Of a DNA stretch of 48,387 nt, positions 27,609-35,619 are shown piece after piece. Origin of the DNA: Clostridia bacterium (lineage in GTDB: Bacteria > Bacillota > Clostridia > Christensenellales > QAND01). Where the stretch lies: NCBI GenBank assembly GCA_017439715.1, contig JAFSIR010000006.1, forward strand, positions 1-48,387. The letters are read 5' to 3'. The position numbers and the translations under genes are program-made. Every line of letters starts with the position of its first letter. The first letter of the stretch is position 1. The notes beneath the pieces are model-generated. The model saw only the letters and a program-made list of their open reading frames with translations. It searched no databases and was not told where the DNA came from.

Positions 27609-28142
27609 TCAGCCGTTCAGCTGCGCCTGCATAAAGGCAAGCACTTCGTGATACAGCGCGTCCCTGTTCTGCTCATCGATATAGAAACAGCGGCAGTTCG
27701 GGTGTGAGCGCACCGTGTCAAGAAACGGCACGCCCTCTTTGTTTTTCACGGCGGCGATCACGGGGATGTTCCCATCTAGCCGCTCGAGAATGGCAGCGCA
27801 AAACTCTTTTTCCCGCGCTTCCATAAAGCCGATCTCGTCAAACAGGATCACGCCGTTTTCCGCCACAGGCCGGCGGACCACATCGGCATACCGGTCAAAC
27901 ACGCCCTGCGTGATCGTGAACCCTTTGCCTACCGCAGAATAGCCCAGCAGGTTTTCTTCCGTGTAATGGCGCGGCTGTCCCGGCACATGGATATACACCG
28001 GGTTTCTCAGGTTCTCATCGGCCCCGGTCGCTTCCTTCTTGGTTTGAAAGCCGCTCACCGGCCGGCCCAGCGCTTCGAGCACCTTGTTAATCAGCGTGCT
28101 TTTGCCAACGCCCTGCGCCCCTACGATCAAAACATGCGTCAT
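27609..28142 (-). CDS. THEP1-like nucleoside-triphosphatase
   Basis: A P-loop NTPase of about 177 residues. Walker A is GAQGVGKST (residues 8-16), and Walker B is GVILFDEIGFME, the DEIG form typical of the THEP1/NTPase_1 family. The middle has FQTKKEA and the C-terminal PVIAAVKNKEGVPFLDTVRS (usual 'G..pi..v......' strand). Biochemically these enzymes hydrolyse NTPs slowly; a physiological role is unknown, although some are encoded near radical SAM or molybdenum genes. Two start codons are possible. ATG 28148 directly abuts the ribosome site AAAGGAGG, while ATG 28142 is 6 bases from it and is preferred. Cotranscribed with the methyltransferase gene. Confidence 0.9.
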   Translation of the reverse strand: MTHVLIVGAQGVGKSTLINKVLEALGRPVSGFQTKKEATGADENLRNPVYIHVPGQPRHYTEENLLGYSAVGKGFTITQGVFDRYADVVRRPVAENGVILFDEIGFMEAREKEFCAAILERLDGNIPVIAAVKNKEGVPFLDTVRSHPNCRCFYIDEQNRDALYHEVLAFMQAQLNG

Positions 28143-28211
28143 AGTCATCCTCCTTTGGATAAACCTTCACCACATCATTCAGTATACCTCATTTTCTTGC
28201 GCCTGTGTATC

Positions 28212-28241
28212 CAAAAAAAGCCGGGGCGCGAATGCCCCGGC
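28212..28241 (-). terminator. Terminator of the amidohydrolase gene
   Basis: Stem GCCGGGGC / GCCCCGGC (28220-28227 and 28234-28241), followed on the minus strand by TTTTTTTGG. Confidence 0.88.
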
Positions 28242-28255
28242 ATCAGCTCGGTTTG

Positions 28256-29383
28256 TCAATCCAACAGGCCCAGCGTTGTTTCCGTTATGTTCAAAGCGCC
28301 TTTGCTTACGTTGATCGCCATGGTCGGGCGGATCAGGGTGGTAACGGTGCGCACTTCGCCAACGGAATCCGCCAGATCCCACTTGCCGTCCACTAGGCGG
28401 AACGCCGTCAGGTCCGCCTGCGCGCCAACGCAGAGGCGGTGCTCCTCAAGGCCGTAAACCTCGCTTGTGCGGCGTGTTACGATGTCAATGCATTCGCGCA
28501 GCGGGCGGCCCAGCGTCAGCATCTTGGAAAGCACGGCGGACAGGGAATACACAGGTCCGTTCATGTTCGGCTTATACAGGTCGGTGCCCATTAGATCGGG
28601 CAGGAACCCAGCGTTGAACGCCGCCTGCGCCATACTCCACGAGAACGACGCGCGCCCATGCCCCACATCAAACAGAACGCCGCGCTTGCGCGCCATCGCC
28701 GCTTCGGGCTTGGGCGTGCCATCAGGATAAAAGATGCAGGCATCTTTATTGTGGAAGGAGTGCGTGATCACGTCTCCCCGATCCAGATACGGCAAAAAAT
28801 CAACAGGATCGGGCGGCGCATTGCCGATATGCACCGTCAGCGGCAGGCCAAGCCGATTGCAGATCTCTTTGGCATTGATCACCAGCGGCACGCCGATCAG
28901 CCCCACATGGGAATAACTGGCGGTCACCTTCAGGCCCTTGATCGTATCGGAATATTTTTCATACGCATCGCGGTAATACTCGTATTTTACGCGCTCAAGC
29001 ACCGGCGGCTTGGTGCTGTCCGGCGAAACAGCGTTGAGAAGTACGTATTGGCGTGTAACGCTGTTTAACGTGCTGCGCTGATAATACTCATCCATGCGCA
29101 GAGGGCCGACCGTGCCGGCATCGATCACAGCGGTGTTCCCGCGATTCACGCCGCACATGTCTGCCGTGATATAGTTGGGTGCATGATCGGAATGGACGTG
29201 TGCATCAATAAACCCGGGCGCAAGATACTGCCCTGCAAGGTCAATCACTTTGGCGCCAGCCGCATCAAGTTCAGGTTCGATCGCGGCGATCTTCCCGTTT
29301 TCGATCAGCACATCGGCACGAAGTTCCCACAGGTCATCCTGCGGCGCCATCAAAACAGCATTTTTCAATAACACAGTACTCAT
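28256..29383 (-). CDS. Amidohydrolase/deacetylase family metallohydrolase
   Basis: A 375-residue TIM-barrel metal hydrolase of the type called amidohydrolase/deacetylase (EF_0837-like). Two-metal ligands are visible: HVH at residues 62-64 in FIDAHVHSDHAP, Lys152 in IKGLKVTAS (probably carboxylated), His185 in LTVHIGNAP, His208 in VITHSFH, and Asp268 in LMGTDLY. The small flanking beta domain is made of the first 55 residues (ADVLIENGKIAAIEPELDAAG) and the C-terminal strand segment ADLTAFRLVDG. Members cleave N-acyl amino acids or related cyclic amides; the substrate here is not known. Start ATG 29383 follows AAAAGGAGAGGTGCCAG. Own promoter and terminator. Confidence 0.9.
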   Translation of the reverse strand: MSTVLLKNAVLMAPQDDLWELRADVLIENGKIAAIEPELDAAGAKVIDLAGQYLAPGFIDAHVHSDHAPNYITADMCGVNRGNTAVIDAGTVGPLRMDEYYQRSTLNSVTRQYVLLNAVSPDSTKPPVLERVKYEYYRDAYEKYSDTIKGLKVTASYSHVGLIGVPLVINAKEICNRLGLPLTVHIGNAPPDPVDFLPYLDRGDVITHSFHNKDACIFYPDGTPKPEAAMARKRGVLFDVGHGRASFSWSMAQAAFNAGFLPDLMGTDLYKPNMNGPVYSLSAVLSKMLTLGRPLRECIDIVTRRTSEVYGLEEHRLCVGAQADLTAFRLVDGKWDLADSVGEVRTVTTLIRPTMAINVSKGALNITETTLGLLD

Positions 29384-29404
29384 CTGGCACCTCTCCTTTT
29401 CTAC

Positions 29405-29433
29405 AATGTAGTGCTATTGCTGTGCTTTGTCAA
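29405..29433 (-). promoter_or_regulatory. Sigma-A promoter of the amidohydrolase gene, with a palindrome over the -10
   Basis: On the minus strand TTGACA (29428-29433), 17-base spacer, TACATT (29405-29410). CTACA-A-TGTAG (29401-29411) is a perfect palindrome across the -10 box. Confidence 0.7.
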
Positions 29434-29464
29434 TACAAACAGCCGCACAACGTGACCATAAAAT

Positions 29465-29490
29465 AAGCGCCATCCCATCGGATGGCGCTT
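29465..29490 (-). terminator. Second of two tandem hairpins after the GGGtGRT gene
   Basis: Perfect 11-base stem AAGCGCCATCC / GGATGGCGCTT with a 4-base loop, then ATTTTAT on the minus strand. Confidence 0.65.
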
Positions 29491-29497
29491 AAATATG

Positions 29498-29532
29498 AGG
29501 CCCAACATTGTGGCGAGCACAATGTTGGGCCT
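29498..29532 (-). terminator. First of two tandem hairpins after the GGGtGRT gene
   Basis: Perfect 15-base stem AGGCCCAACATTGTG / CACAATGTTGGGCCT with loop GCGAG, 15 bases after the stop codon. The T run after it is poor, so it may act with the next hairpin or protect the mRNA end. Confidence 0.6.
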
Positions 29533-29547
29533 GTAAGTGAACAAAGA

Positions 29548-30549
29548 TTATTTGCTCATGCCTTTCTGCACGGCGACCGCAACGGCGACCGTAGCGCCGG
29601 CCATGGGGTTGTTGCCCATGCCGATCAGGCCCATCATTTCCACGTGCGCGGGCACGGAGGAGGAACCGGCGAACTGCGCATCGGAGTGCATGCGGCCCAT
29701 GGTGTCGGTCATGCCGTAAGAGGCGGGGCCGGCGGCCATGTTATCCGGATGCAGGGTGCGGCCGGTGCCGCCGCCGGAAGCGACGGAGAAGTATTTAACG
29801 CCGTTTTCGACCGCCCATTTTTTATAGGTGCCGGCCACGGGGTGCTGGAAGCGGGTGGGGTTGGTGGAGTTACCGGTGATGGAGACATCCACGCCCTCCT
29901 TGATCATGATGGCAACGCCTTCGGAGACATCATCGGAGCCATAGCAGCGGATAGCGGCTTTGGCGGAATCGGAATAGGCTTTTTCGAAGTTGATCTTCAG
30001 TTCGCCGGTTTCCTGAACATAGGTGGTGTCCACATAGGTGAAGCCGTTGATGCGGCTGATGATCCAGGCAGCGTCTTTGCCCAGGCCGTTGAGGATAACG
30101 CGGAGCGGCTCTTTGCGAACGGTGTTGGCGTTGCGCGCAATGCCGATGGCGCCTTCGGCGGCGGCAAAGGATTCGTGGCCCGCGAGGAACGCGAAGCACT
30201 TGGTGGAATCGGACAGGAGCATGGCACCGAGGTTGCCGTGGCCCAGGCCGACCTGGCGCTGATCGGCCACGGAGCCGGGCACGCAGAAAGCCTGCAGGCC
30301 GATGCCGATGGCGGAGGCAGCGTCGGCCGCGATGGTGCAGCCTTTTTTGATGGCGATCGCGGCGCCGAGCGTGTACGCCCAAACCGCGTTTTCAAAACAG
30401 ATGGGCTGGATGCCGCGAACGATTTCGTCCACATTCACGCCCTTTTCGTCACAAATGCGCTTGGCTTCTTCCAGATCGGCGATACCGTATTCTTTCAGGC
30501 AGGCGTTGATCTTGTCAATGCGGCGCTCATAACCTTCAAAGCGAATCAT
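29548..30549 (-). CDS. GGGtGRT protein, function unknown, partner of an iron-sulfur scaffold
   Basis: A 333-residue soluble protein of the family named for its GGGTGRT motif (residues 259-265, in FSVASGGGTGRTLHPDN). It has no membrane segment or signal peptide. It is rich in short glycine turns: GLGHGNLGAM (101-110), FLAGHESFAA (121-130), NPTRFQHPVAG (230-240) and a final GLIGMGNNPMAGAT. Several cysteines (17, 33, 51, 71, 89, 118, 202) could bind metal or clusters, but no classical CxxC motif is present. To my knowledge the biochemical role of this family is not described. The gene lies 17 bases after the NifU-like gene and is the second gene of that operon. The start follows GGAGGGGTACTGCT. 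Confidence 0.93.
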   Translation of the reverse strand: MIRFEGYERRIDKINACLKEYGIADLEEAKRICDEKGVNVDEIVRGIQPICFENAVWAYTLGAAIAIKKGCTIAADAASAIGIGLQAFCVPGSVADQRQVGLGHGNLGAMLLSDSTKCFAFLAGHESFAAAEGAIGIARNANTVRKEPLRVILNGLGKDAAWIISRINGFTYVDTTYVQETGELKINFEKAYSDSAKAAIRCYGSDDVSEGVAIMIKEGVDVSITGNSTNPTRFQHPVAGTYKKWAVENGVKYFSVASGGGTGRTLHPDNMAAGPASYGMTDTMGRMHSDAQFAGSSSVPAHVEMMGLIGMGNNPMAGATVAVAVAVQKGMSK

Positions 30550-30566
30550 AGCAGTACCCCTCCTTC

Positions 30567-31259
30567 TTATTCATGGCGCGGATCAATAAACTGAACCGCT
30601 TCTTCGAACCGGCCGTAAACGGCGGTATATTTTTTGTACAGTTCGGCAGGATCGCCGCCTTTTTTGAGCTCTTCAAGGAACTGACCGACTCTGAGGAATT
30701 TGTAGCCGATCACTTCGCCGTCAGCGTCCAGGCCCATCTGCAGGATGCAGCCTTCGGCCAGGTCAAGATAGCGAACGCCTTTGGCAGCGGTGGAATAGAT
30801 GGTGCCAACCTGGCTGCGCAGGCCTTTACCAAGGTCTTCCAAACCGGCGCCGATGGGCAGGCCGCCTTCGGAGAACGCGGTCTGGGAACGGCCGTACACG
30901 ATCTGCAGGAACAGCTCGCGCATCGCGGTGTTGATCGCGTCACAAACAAGGTCCGTGTTGAGCGCTTCAAGGATGGTTTTGCCGACGAGAATCTCGCCCG
31001 CCATCGCGGCGCTGTGGGTCATGCCGGAGCAGCCGATGGTTTCGACCAGCGCTTCCTGGATGATGCCTTCCTTAACGTTGAGCGTCAGTTTGCAGGCGCC
31101 CTGCTGCGGGGCACACCAACCGATGCCGTGAGTCAGACCGCTGATATCGCTGATCTGTTTGGCGTGTACCCATTTTCCCTCTTCGGGAATGGGCGCAGGC
31201 TCGTGCTTAGGCCCTTTGGCCACGCACACCATTTGTTCCACTTCATGGGAATACTGCAT
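30567..31259 (-). CDS. Iron-sulfur cluster assembly scaffold protein, NifU/IscU N-terminal type with extra C-terminal part
   Basis: A 230-residue protein with an IscU-like core at about residues 45-125. The three scaffold cysteines can be matched: Cys56 in GACKLTLNVKEG (IscU 'CGDVMKLQIKV' region), Cys77 in ETIGCSGMTHS (IscU 'FGCGSAIASS') and Cys106 in DLVCDAINTAM (IscU 'HCSMLAEDAI'). The aspartate that in IscU follows the first cysteine is missing. Further cysteines are Cys12, Cys49 and Cys171. About 45 residues come before the core and 100 after it (ILQMGLDADGEVIGYKFLRV), which ordinary IscU lacks. Start ATG 31259 follows AGGAGGAATGTACC. First gene of the operon with GGGtGRT; no cysteine desulfurase is nearby. 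Confidence 0.9.
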   Translation of the reverse strand: MQYSHEVEQMVCVAKGPKHEPAPIPEEGKWVHAKQISDISGLTHGIGWCAPQQGACKLTLNVKEGIIQEALVETIGCSGMTHSAAMAGEILVGKTILEALNTDLVCDAINTAMRELFLQIVYGRSQTAFSEGGLPIGAGLEDLGKGLRSQVGTIYSTAAKGVRYLDLAEGCILQMGLDADGEVIGYKFLRVGQFLEELKKGGDPAELYKKYTAVYGRFEEAVQFIDPRHE

Positions 31260-31318
31260 GGTACATTCCTCCTGTTGATTCTGTATCACTGAATGGTTTC
31301 AGTTACAATTTTCACATT

Positions 31319-31347
31319 ATTATAGCACATATATATGCGAACTCCAA
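31319..31347 (-). promoter_or_regulatory. Promoter of the scaffold-GGGtGRT operon
   Basis: On the minus strand TTGGAG (31342-31347), 17-base spacer, TATAAT (31319-31324) with an extended TGC just before the -10. Confidence 0.7.
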
Positions 31348-31372
31348 TGGTTTCTTTTTTGGGTTTGAACAG

Positions 31373-31400
31373 TTGACACCACCAAAAGATGCGGTACAAT
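31373..31400 (+). promoter_or_regulatory. Sigma-A promoter of the aminotransferase-tyrS operon
   Basis: TTGACA (31373-31378), 16-base spacer, TACAAT (31395-31400). Confidence 0.7.
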
Positions 31401-31435
31401 AATACAAATAGGGTTATAAAGGAGGGATCCGTCCT

Positions 31436-32608
31436 ATGTATGGTTTTGCAGAACGGATGGCGCCGTTGAACGGCAGCGCGATCCGGGAAATATTCAAGCT
31501 GTTGGGCGACAAATCCATCATCTCTTTTGCGGGCGGCAACCCGAGCGAAGCAAGCTTCCCGTCTGAAGAACTGGCAGAAATATCCGCGCAGCTGCTGCGG
31601 GAGCAGGGCGGGCGCATTTTGCAATACGGCGCAACGGAAGGCTGGGCCCCGCTGCGCGAATCGGTGGCTCAGGTGGTGGCGGAACGGAGCATCCGGTCCA
31701 CACCCGAACGCACGCTGATCCTGACCGGCTCCAGCCAGGGCATTGAGCTGTTCACAAAATCGCTGGTGAATCCGGGCGATGTGATCTTGTGCGAGGATCC
31801 GACGTTCCTTGGTGCGATCCAAACCTTCCGCAGCTACCAGGCAAAACTCGTTGGCGTGCCGATGGAGGCCGACGGGGTGGACCTTGCGGCGCTGGAAGAA
31901 GCGATGAAAACGCACAAACCCACGTTTTTCTATACCATCCCCACCTTCCAGAACCCCACGGGCTGCACCATGAGCATGGAAAAACGCCGGCGCGTGGTGG
32001 AACTGGCGCAGCGGTATGACACGCTGATCCTGGAAGATGATCCGTATGGCGGCGTGCGGTATGAAGGTAAAACGCTGCCGGCGATCGCCTCGTTTGACGC
32101 GGCGGACCGCGTGATGCACCTGATCAGCTTTTCCAAAACCATTTCACCGGGGCTGCGCGTGGGTGCGGCGATCGGCCATCCCGATCTGCTGCGGAAGATG
32201 ACGATCAATAAACAGGGCGCCGATACGCACACGAGCAACCTTTCGCAGGCGGTGGTAGATGCGTATATCCGCAGCGGCCAATATTTTGAGCATGTTCAGG
32301 CAATCCTGCCGCCGTATCGCGCGCAGCTGGCCGCCATGCTCAAGGGCCTGGAGAGCTTCCCGGCGGGCACGGTGTATACCCGGCCGGAAGGCGGCCTGTT
32401 CGTGTGGATCGAGCTGCCTGAGCAGATAGACGCGCAGGCAATGATGGATGAAGCGGTGCAGCGCAAAGTGGCGTATGTGCCGGGCACGTTCTTCTATCCC
32501 GACGGAGGGCACAAAAACACGCTGCGGCTGAACTTCTCGGCCAGCACACCGGAGCAGATTGAACGCGGCATGGCCATTTTAAAACAGCTGATTGAAGAAA
32601 AACTGTAA
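31436..32608 (+). CDS. PLP-dependent aminotransferase, class I/II (aminoadipate/aromatic type)
   Basis: A 390-residue fold-type I aminotransferase. The PLP lysine is in LISFSKTISPGLRVGAA, the cofactor aspartate and tyrosine are in LEDDPYGGVRYEG, and the substrate-carboxylate arginine is in NTLRLNFS near the C-terminus. ISFAGGNPSEASFPSEEL and LQYGATEGWAPLRESVA at the N-terminus are the marks of the 2-aminoadipate/kynurenine aminotransferase (LysN/KAT II) group, whose members often accept several amino acids. Substrate not settled; transfer to aromatic or branched 2-oxo acids fits the tyrS and ilvE genes downstream. Start ATG 31436 follows AAGGAGGGATCCGTCCT. First gene of the operon. Confidence 0.9.
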   Translation: MYGFAERMAPLNGSAIREIFKLLGDKSIISFAGGNPSEASFPSEELAEISAQLLREQGGRILQYGATEGWAPLRESVAQVVAERSIRSTPERTLILTGSSQGIELFTKSLVNPGDVILCEDPTFLGAIQTFRSYQAKLVGVPMEADGVDLAALEEAMKTHKPTFFYTIPTFQNPTGCTMSMEKRRRVVELAQRYDTLILEDDPYGGVRYEGKTLPAIASFDAADRVMHLISFSKTISPGLRVGAAIGHPDLLRKMTINKQGADTHTSNLSQAVVDAYIRSGQYFEHVQAILPPYRAQLAAMLKGLESFPAGTVYTRPEGGLFVWIELPEQIDAQAMMDEAVQRKVAYVPGTFFYPDGGHKNTLRLNFSASTPEQIERGMAILKQLIEEKL

Positions 32609-32622
32609 GGAGTTAAAGCAGT

Positions 32623-33843
32623 ATGAACGTATATGATGTATTACAGGACCGTGGGTTTATCAAGCAGGTCAGCCATCCTGAGCTGCGCGATCTGCTGGGG
32701 GAAAAGAGCATCACTTTTTATACCGGCTATGATCCCACGGCGGACAGCTGCCATGTAGGCCATTTTATGCAGCTGATGGCGATGTGCCACATGCAAAAGG
32801 CCGGCCACAAGCCCATCATTCTGGTTGGCGGCGGCACAGCCAACATCGGCGATCCTTCCGGCCGGCAGGATATGCGCCGGATGATGACCAAGGAACAGGT
32901 GGCCAACAACGCGGAATGCCTGAAAAAACAGATGAGCAAGTTCCTTGATTTTTCCGATGGCAAAGCGGAAATGGTCAATAATGCAGACTGGCTGCTGGAC
33001 TTGAATTATGTTGATTTTCTGCGCGATATCGGCGCGTATTTCTCGGTAAACCGCATGCTGGCGGCCGAATGCTACAAGAGCCGGCTGGCCCAGGGGCTGA
33101 CATTCCTTGAATTCAACTATATGCTTATGCAGAGCTACGATTTTCTGCATCTGTACCGCACCCGCGGCGCGGTGCTCGAACTGGGCGGGGACGATCAGTG
33201 GTGCAACATCCTTTCCGGTGCGGACCTGATCCGCCGCGTGGAGCATGCCGATGCGTATGCGATGACGTTCCAGCTGCTGACCAATGCTGACGGCACGAAA
33301 ATGGGCAAAACGGTGAAAGGTGCGCTTTGGCTTGACCCGGCGAAAACCAGCCCGTACGAATTCTATCAGTACTGGCGCAATGTTGAAGATGCGTCTGTGG
33401 GCAACTGCCTGGCGCTGTTGACCTTCCTGCCGATGGAAGAAGTGCGTGCGCTGGCCGCGCTCAAAGACAGCGCGATCAACGAAGCCAAAAAGCGTTTGGC
33501 GCTGGAAGTGACCACGCTGGTGCATGGCCGCGAGGAAGCCGAAAAAGCGGCGCAGGCAAGCGAAGCGCTCTTTGGCGGCGGCGGCAACCTGGATAATATG
33601 CCCACTACGATGATCTCCATGGACCAGCTCAAAGCCAACCCCACCGTTGTGGACATGATGGTGCTGGTAGGCCTTTGCAAGAGCAAGGGTGAAGCGCGCC
33701 GCCTGATCGAGGGCGGCGGCGTTACGATCGACGATCAGCGTGTGCGCGAGATCGGCCAGCAGATGGACGACAGCGCCCTGCGCAAAGGCGTTGTGATCCG
33801 GCGCGGCAAAAAGGTGTATCATCGCGTGATGATGGCTGAATGA
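32623..33843 (+). CDS. tyrS: Tyrosyl-tRNA synthetase
   Basis: A 406-residue class I synthetase that charges tRNA-Tyr. The HIGH motif is HVGH (residues 44-47, in [10 protein letters not shown]), and the KMSKS loop is KMGKT (226-230). The tyrosine pocket includes [11 protein letters not shown] at the N-terminus and [34 protein letters not shown] follows as in other TyrS. The C-terminal S4 RNA-binding domain (about 345-400) contains [19 protein letters not shown]. The start follows AAGGAGTTAAAGCAGT, 14 bases after the aminotransferase gene, and the stop overlaps the yigZ start. No T-box precedes it within the operon. Confidence 0.97.
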   Translation: MNVYDVLQDRGFIKQVSHPELRDLLGEKSITFYTGYDPTADSCHVGHFMQLMAMCHMQKAGHKPIILVGGGTANIGDPSGRQDMRRMMTKEQVANNAECLKKQMSKFLDFSDGKAEMVNNADWLLDLNYVDFLRDIGAYFSVNRMLAAECYKSRLAQGLTFLEFNYMLMQSYDFLHLYRTRGAVLELGGDDQWCNILSGADLIRRVEHADAYAMTFQLLTNADGTKMGKTVKGALWLDPAKTSPYEFYQYWRNVEDASVGNCLALLTFLPMEEVRALAALKDSAINEAKKRLALEVTTLVHGREEAEKAAQASEALFGGGGNLDNMPTTMISMDQLKANPTVVDMMVLVGLCKSKGEARRLIEGGGVTIDDQRVREIGQQMDDSALRKGVVIRRGKKVYHRVMMAE

Positions 33844-34496
33844 TCCCGTACCGAACGGTGGTCGGCACAGCAGCAGCCGAGCAGGTGATTAAAAAAAGCC
33901 GGTTTATCGGCTCACTGTATCCTATCGAATCCGCCGAACAGGCACAGGAGATTCTCGCCGGCATCCGCAAGCAGTATTGGGATGCTTCGCATCACTGTTA
34001 TGCGTATGTGCTCGGCCCGAAGCGGGACGTGAAAAAGTTTTCCGATGACGGGGAACCGCAGGGCACGGCAGGAATGCCGATCCTCGATGTGCTGGACAAG
34101 AAGGAACTGACCAATGTGATGGTGGTTGTGGTGCGGTATTTCGGGGGCACGCTGCTGGGCGCGGGCGGCCTTGTGCGCGCATACGGCGGCACATGCGCCG
34201 AAACGGTGCGGGCGGCGGACATCCGCGTGATGACGCCGGTGAACACCGTGGAACTGCTGTGTGAATATGGCATGTGGAACCGGCTGGACAGGGCGCTGAA
34301 CCAGTGCAATGTGATGCGGGAAAACGTGCAGTTCGGCGCGGATGTGACCTGTATTCTATCCGTAAAACCGGAAGATACCGAAGCATTGATCGATTTTGTA
34401 ACGGATACATGTCAGGGGCAGGTGCTCGCATCGGTCACTGGCGAAAGAATAACGCATTGGCCTGCAGCAGATGAAACGGCTGCAGATCAGATATAA
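33840..34496 (+). CDS. YigZ/IMPACT family protein
   Basis: A 218-residue protein of the UPF0029 (YigZ/YvyE, IMPACT) family. The signature [19 protein letters not shown] lies at about residues 62-80, followed by [21 protein letters not shown] second ferredoxin-like half (about 140-205) follows with [18 protein letters not shown]. Eukaryotic IMPACT regulates GCN2; the bacterial function is not established, though nucleic-acid or ribosome-related roles have been suggested from structure. The ATG overlaps the tyrS stop (ATGA), so translation is coupled to tyrS. Confidence 0.93.
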   Translation: MIPYRTVVGTAAAEQVIKKSRFIGSLYPIESAEQAQEILAGIRKQYWDASHHCYAYVLGPKRDVKKFSDDGEPQGTAGMPILDVLDKKELTNVMVVVVRYFGGTLLGAGGLVRAYGGTCAETVRAADIRVMTPVNTVELLCEYGMWNRLDRALNQCNVMRENVQFGADVTCILSVKPEDTEALIDFVTDTCQGQVLASVTGERITHWPAADETAADQI

Positions 34497-34518
34497 AAAA
34501 TTTGGGAGGTAACAAACA

Positions 34519-35580
34519 ATGGCACTGCGTATAGAACTGACGAACAACCCCAAAGCTAAACCGGACGAGAGCGCGCTGGGTTTCGGCAAATATTTTACGG
34601 ATCATATGTTCATCATGGATTACACCGAGGGCATCGGCTGGCATGATGAGCGCATTGTGCCGTTTGGTCCGCTGGCCATGAGCCCGGCTGCCATGGTGCT
34701 CCATTACGGACAGGCCATTTTTGAAGGCCTTAAAGCGTATCGCCGGCCGGACGGCAAGATCCAGCTGTTCCGCCCGATGGAAAACCTGAACCGGTTCAAC
34801 CGCTCGGCGGATCGCCTGTGCATCCCGCGGATTGATACGGAAATGGTGTTCAATTGCCTGACGAAGCTGCTCGAGATCGAAGCGGATTGGGTACCGCATA
34901 GCGCGGGCACTTCACTGTATATCCGCCCGTTTGCCGTGGCGATGGATCCGGTGCTGGGCGTGCATGTGGCCAATACCTATCATTTCATGATCATCCTTTC
35001 CCCGGTTGGAAACTATTATGCCGAGGGCCTCAAACCCGTGCGCATCCTGGTGGAAGATGAATATGTGCGCGCCGTGCGCGGCGGCATGGGCTTTGCCAAA
35101 GCCGCGGGCAACTACGCGGTTTCCCTGATTGCCGATCATACGGCCAAAGCGCACGGTTGTGCGCAGGTGCTGTGGCTGGACGGCGTGGAACGCAAATATA
35201 TTGAAGAAGTCGGCTCCATGAACATCTTCTTCAAGATCAACGGCCAGCTGATCACCCCGGCGCTGCAGGGTTCCATCCTGGGCGGCATCACGCGCAAGAG
35301 CGTGCTGGAACTGGCGGGCAAAATGGGCTTTGACGCGGTGGAACGCCAGATCAGTATTGATGAAGTGCTCCAGGCGCATGCAGACGGCACGCTTGAAGAA
35401 GTGTTCGGCACGGGCACGGCGGCTGTGATTTCTCCGGTCGGCCATCTGGTGATCGGAGACAAGGAATACCGCATTGCGGACGGCGAAATGGGCCCGTGCG
35501 CTTCTGCGATCTATGACAAACTGACGGGCATCCAGTTTGGCAAGCTGGAAGATGAAATGGATTGGACGGTCGTTCTGTAA
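34519..35580 (+). CDS. ilvE: Branched-chain amino acid aminotransferase
   Basis: A 353-residue fold-type IV PLP enzyme that catalyses the last step of valine, leucine and isoleucine synthesis or the first step of their breakdown. The PLP lysine is Lys194 in GGMGFAKAAGNYAVSL. The long BCAT form is shown by VLHYGQAIFEGLKAYRRPDG, RPMENLNRFNRSADRL and SMNIFFKING. The C-terminal phosphate contact lies in EEVFGTGTAAVISPVG. Length is normal for BCAT type II. The start follows GGGAGGTAACAAACA. It is 22 bases from yigZ and probably on the same transcript as tyrS. Confidence 0.95.
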   Translation: MALRIELTNNPKAKPDESALGFGKYFTDHMFIMDYTEGIGWHDERIVPFGPLAMSPAAMVLHYGQAIFEGLKAYRRPDGKIQLFRPMENLNRFNRSADRLCIPRIDTEMVFNCLTKLLEIEADWVPHSAGTSLYIRPFAVAMDPVLGVHVANTYHFMIILSPVGNYYAEGLKPVRILVEDEYVRAVRGGMGFAKAAGNYAVSLIADHTAKAHGCAQVLWLDGVERKYIEEVGSMNIFFKINGQLITPALQGSILGGITRKSVLELAGKMGFDAVERQISIDEVLQAHADGTLEEVFGTGTAAVISPVGHLVIGDKEYRIADGEMGPCASAIYDKLTGIQFGKLEDEMDWTVVL

Positions 35581-35619
35581 ACAGAGCGTATAACATAACA
35601 GGCAGGGAGGGTGAATTTG

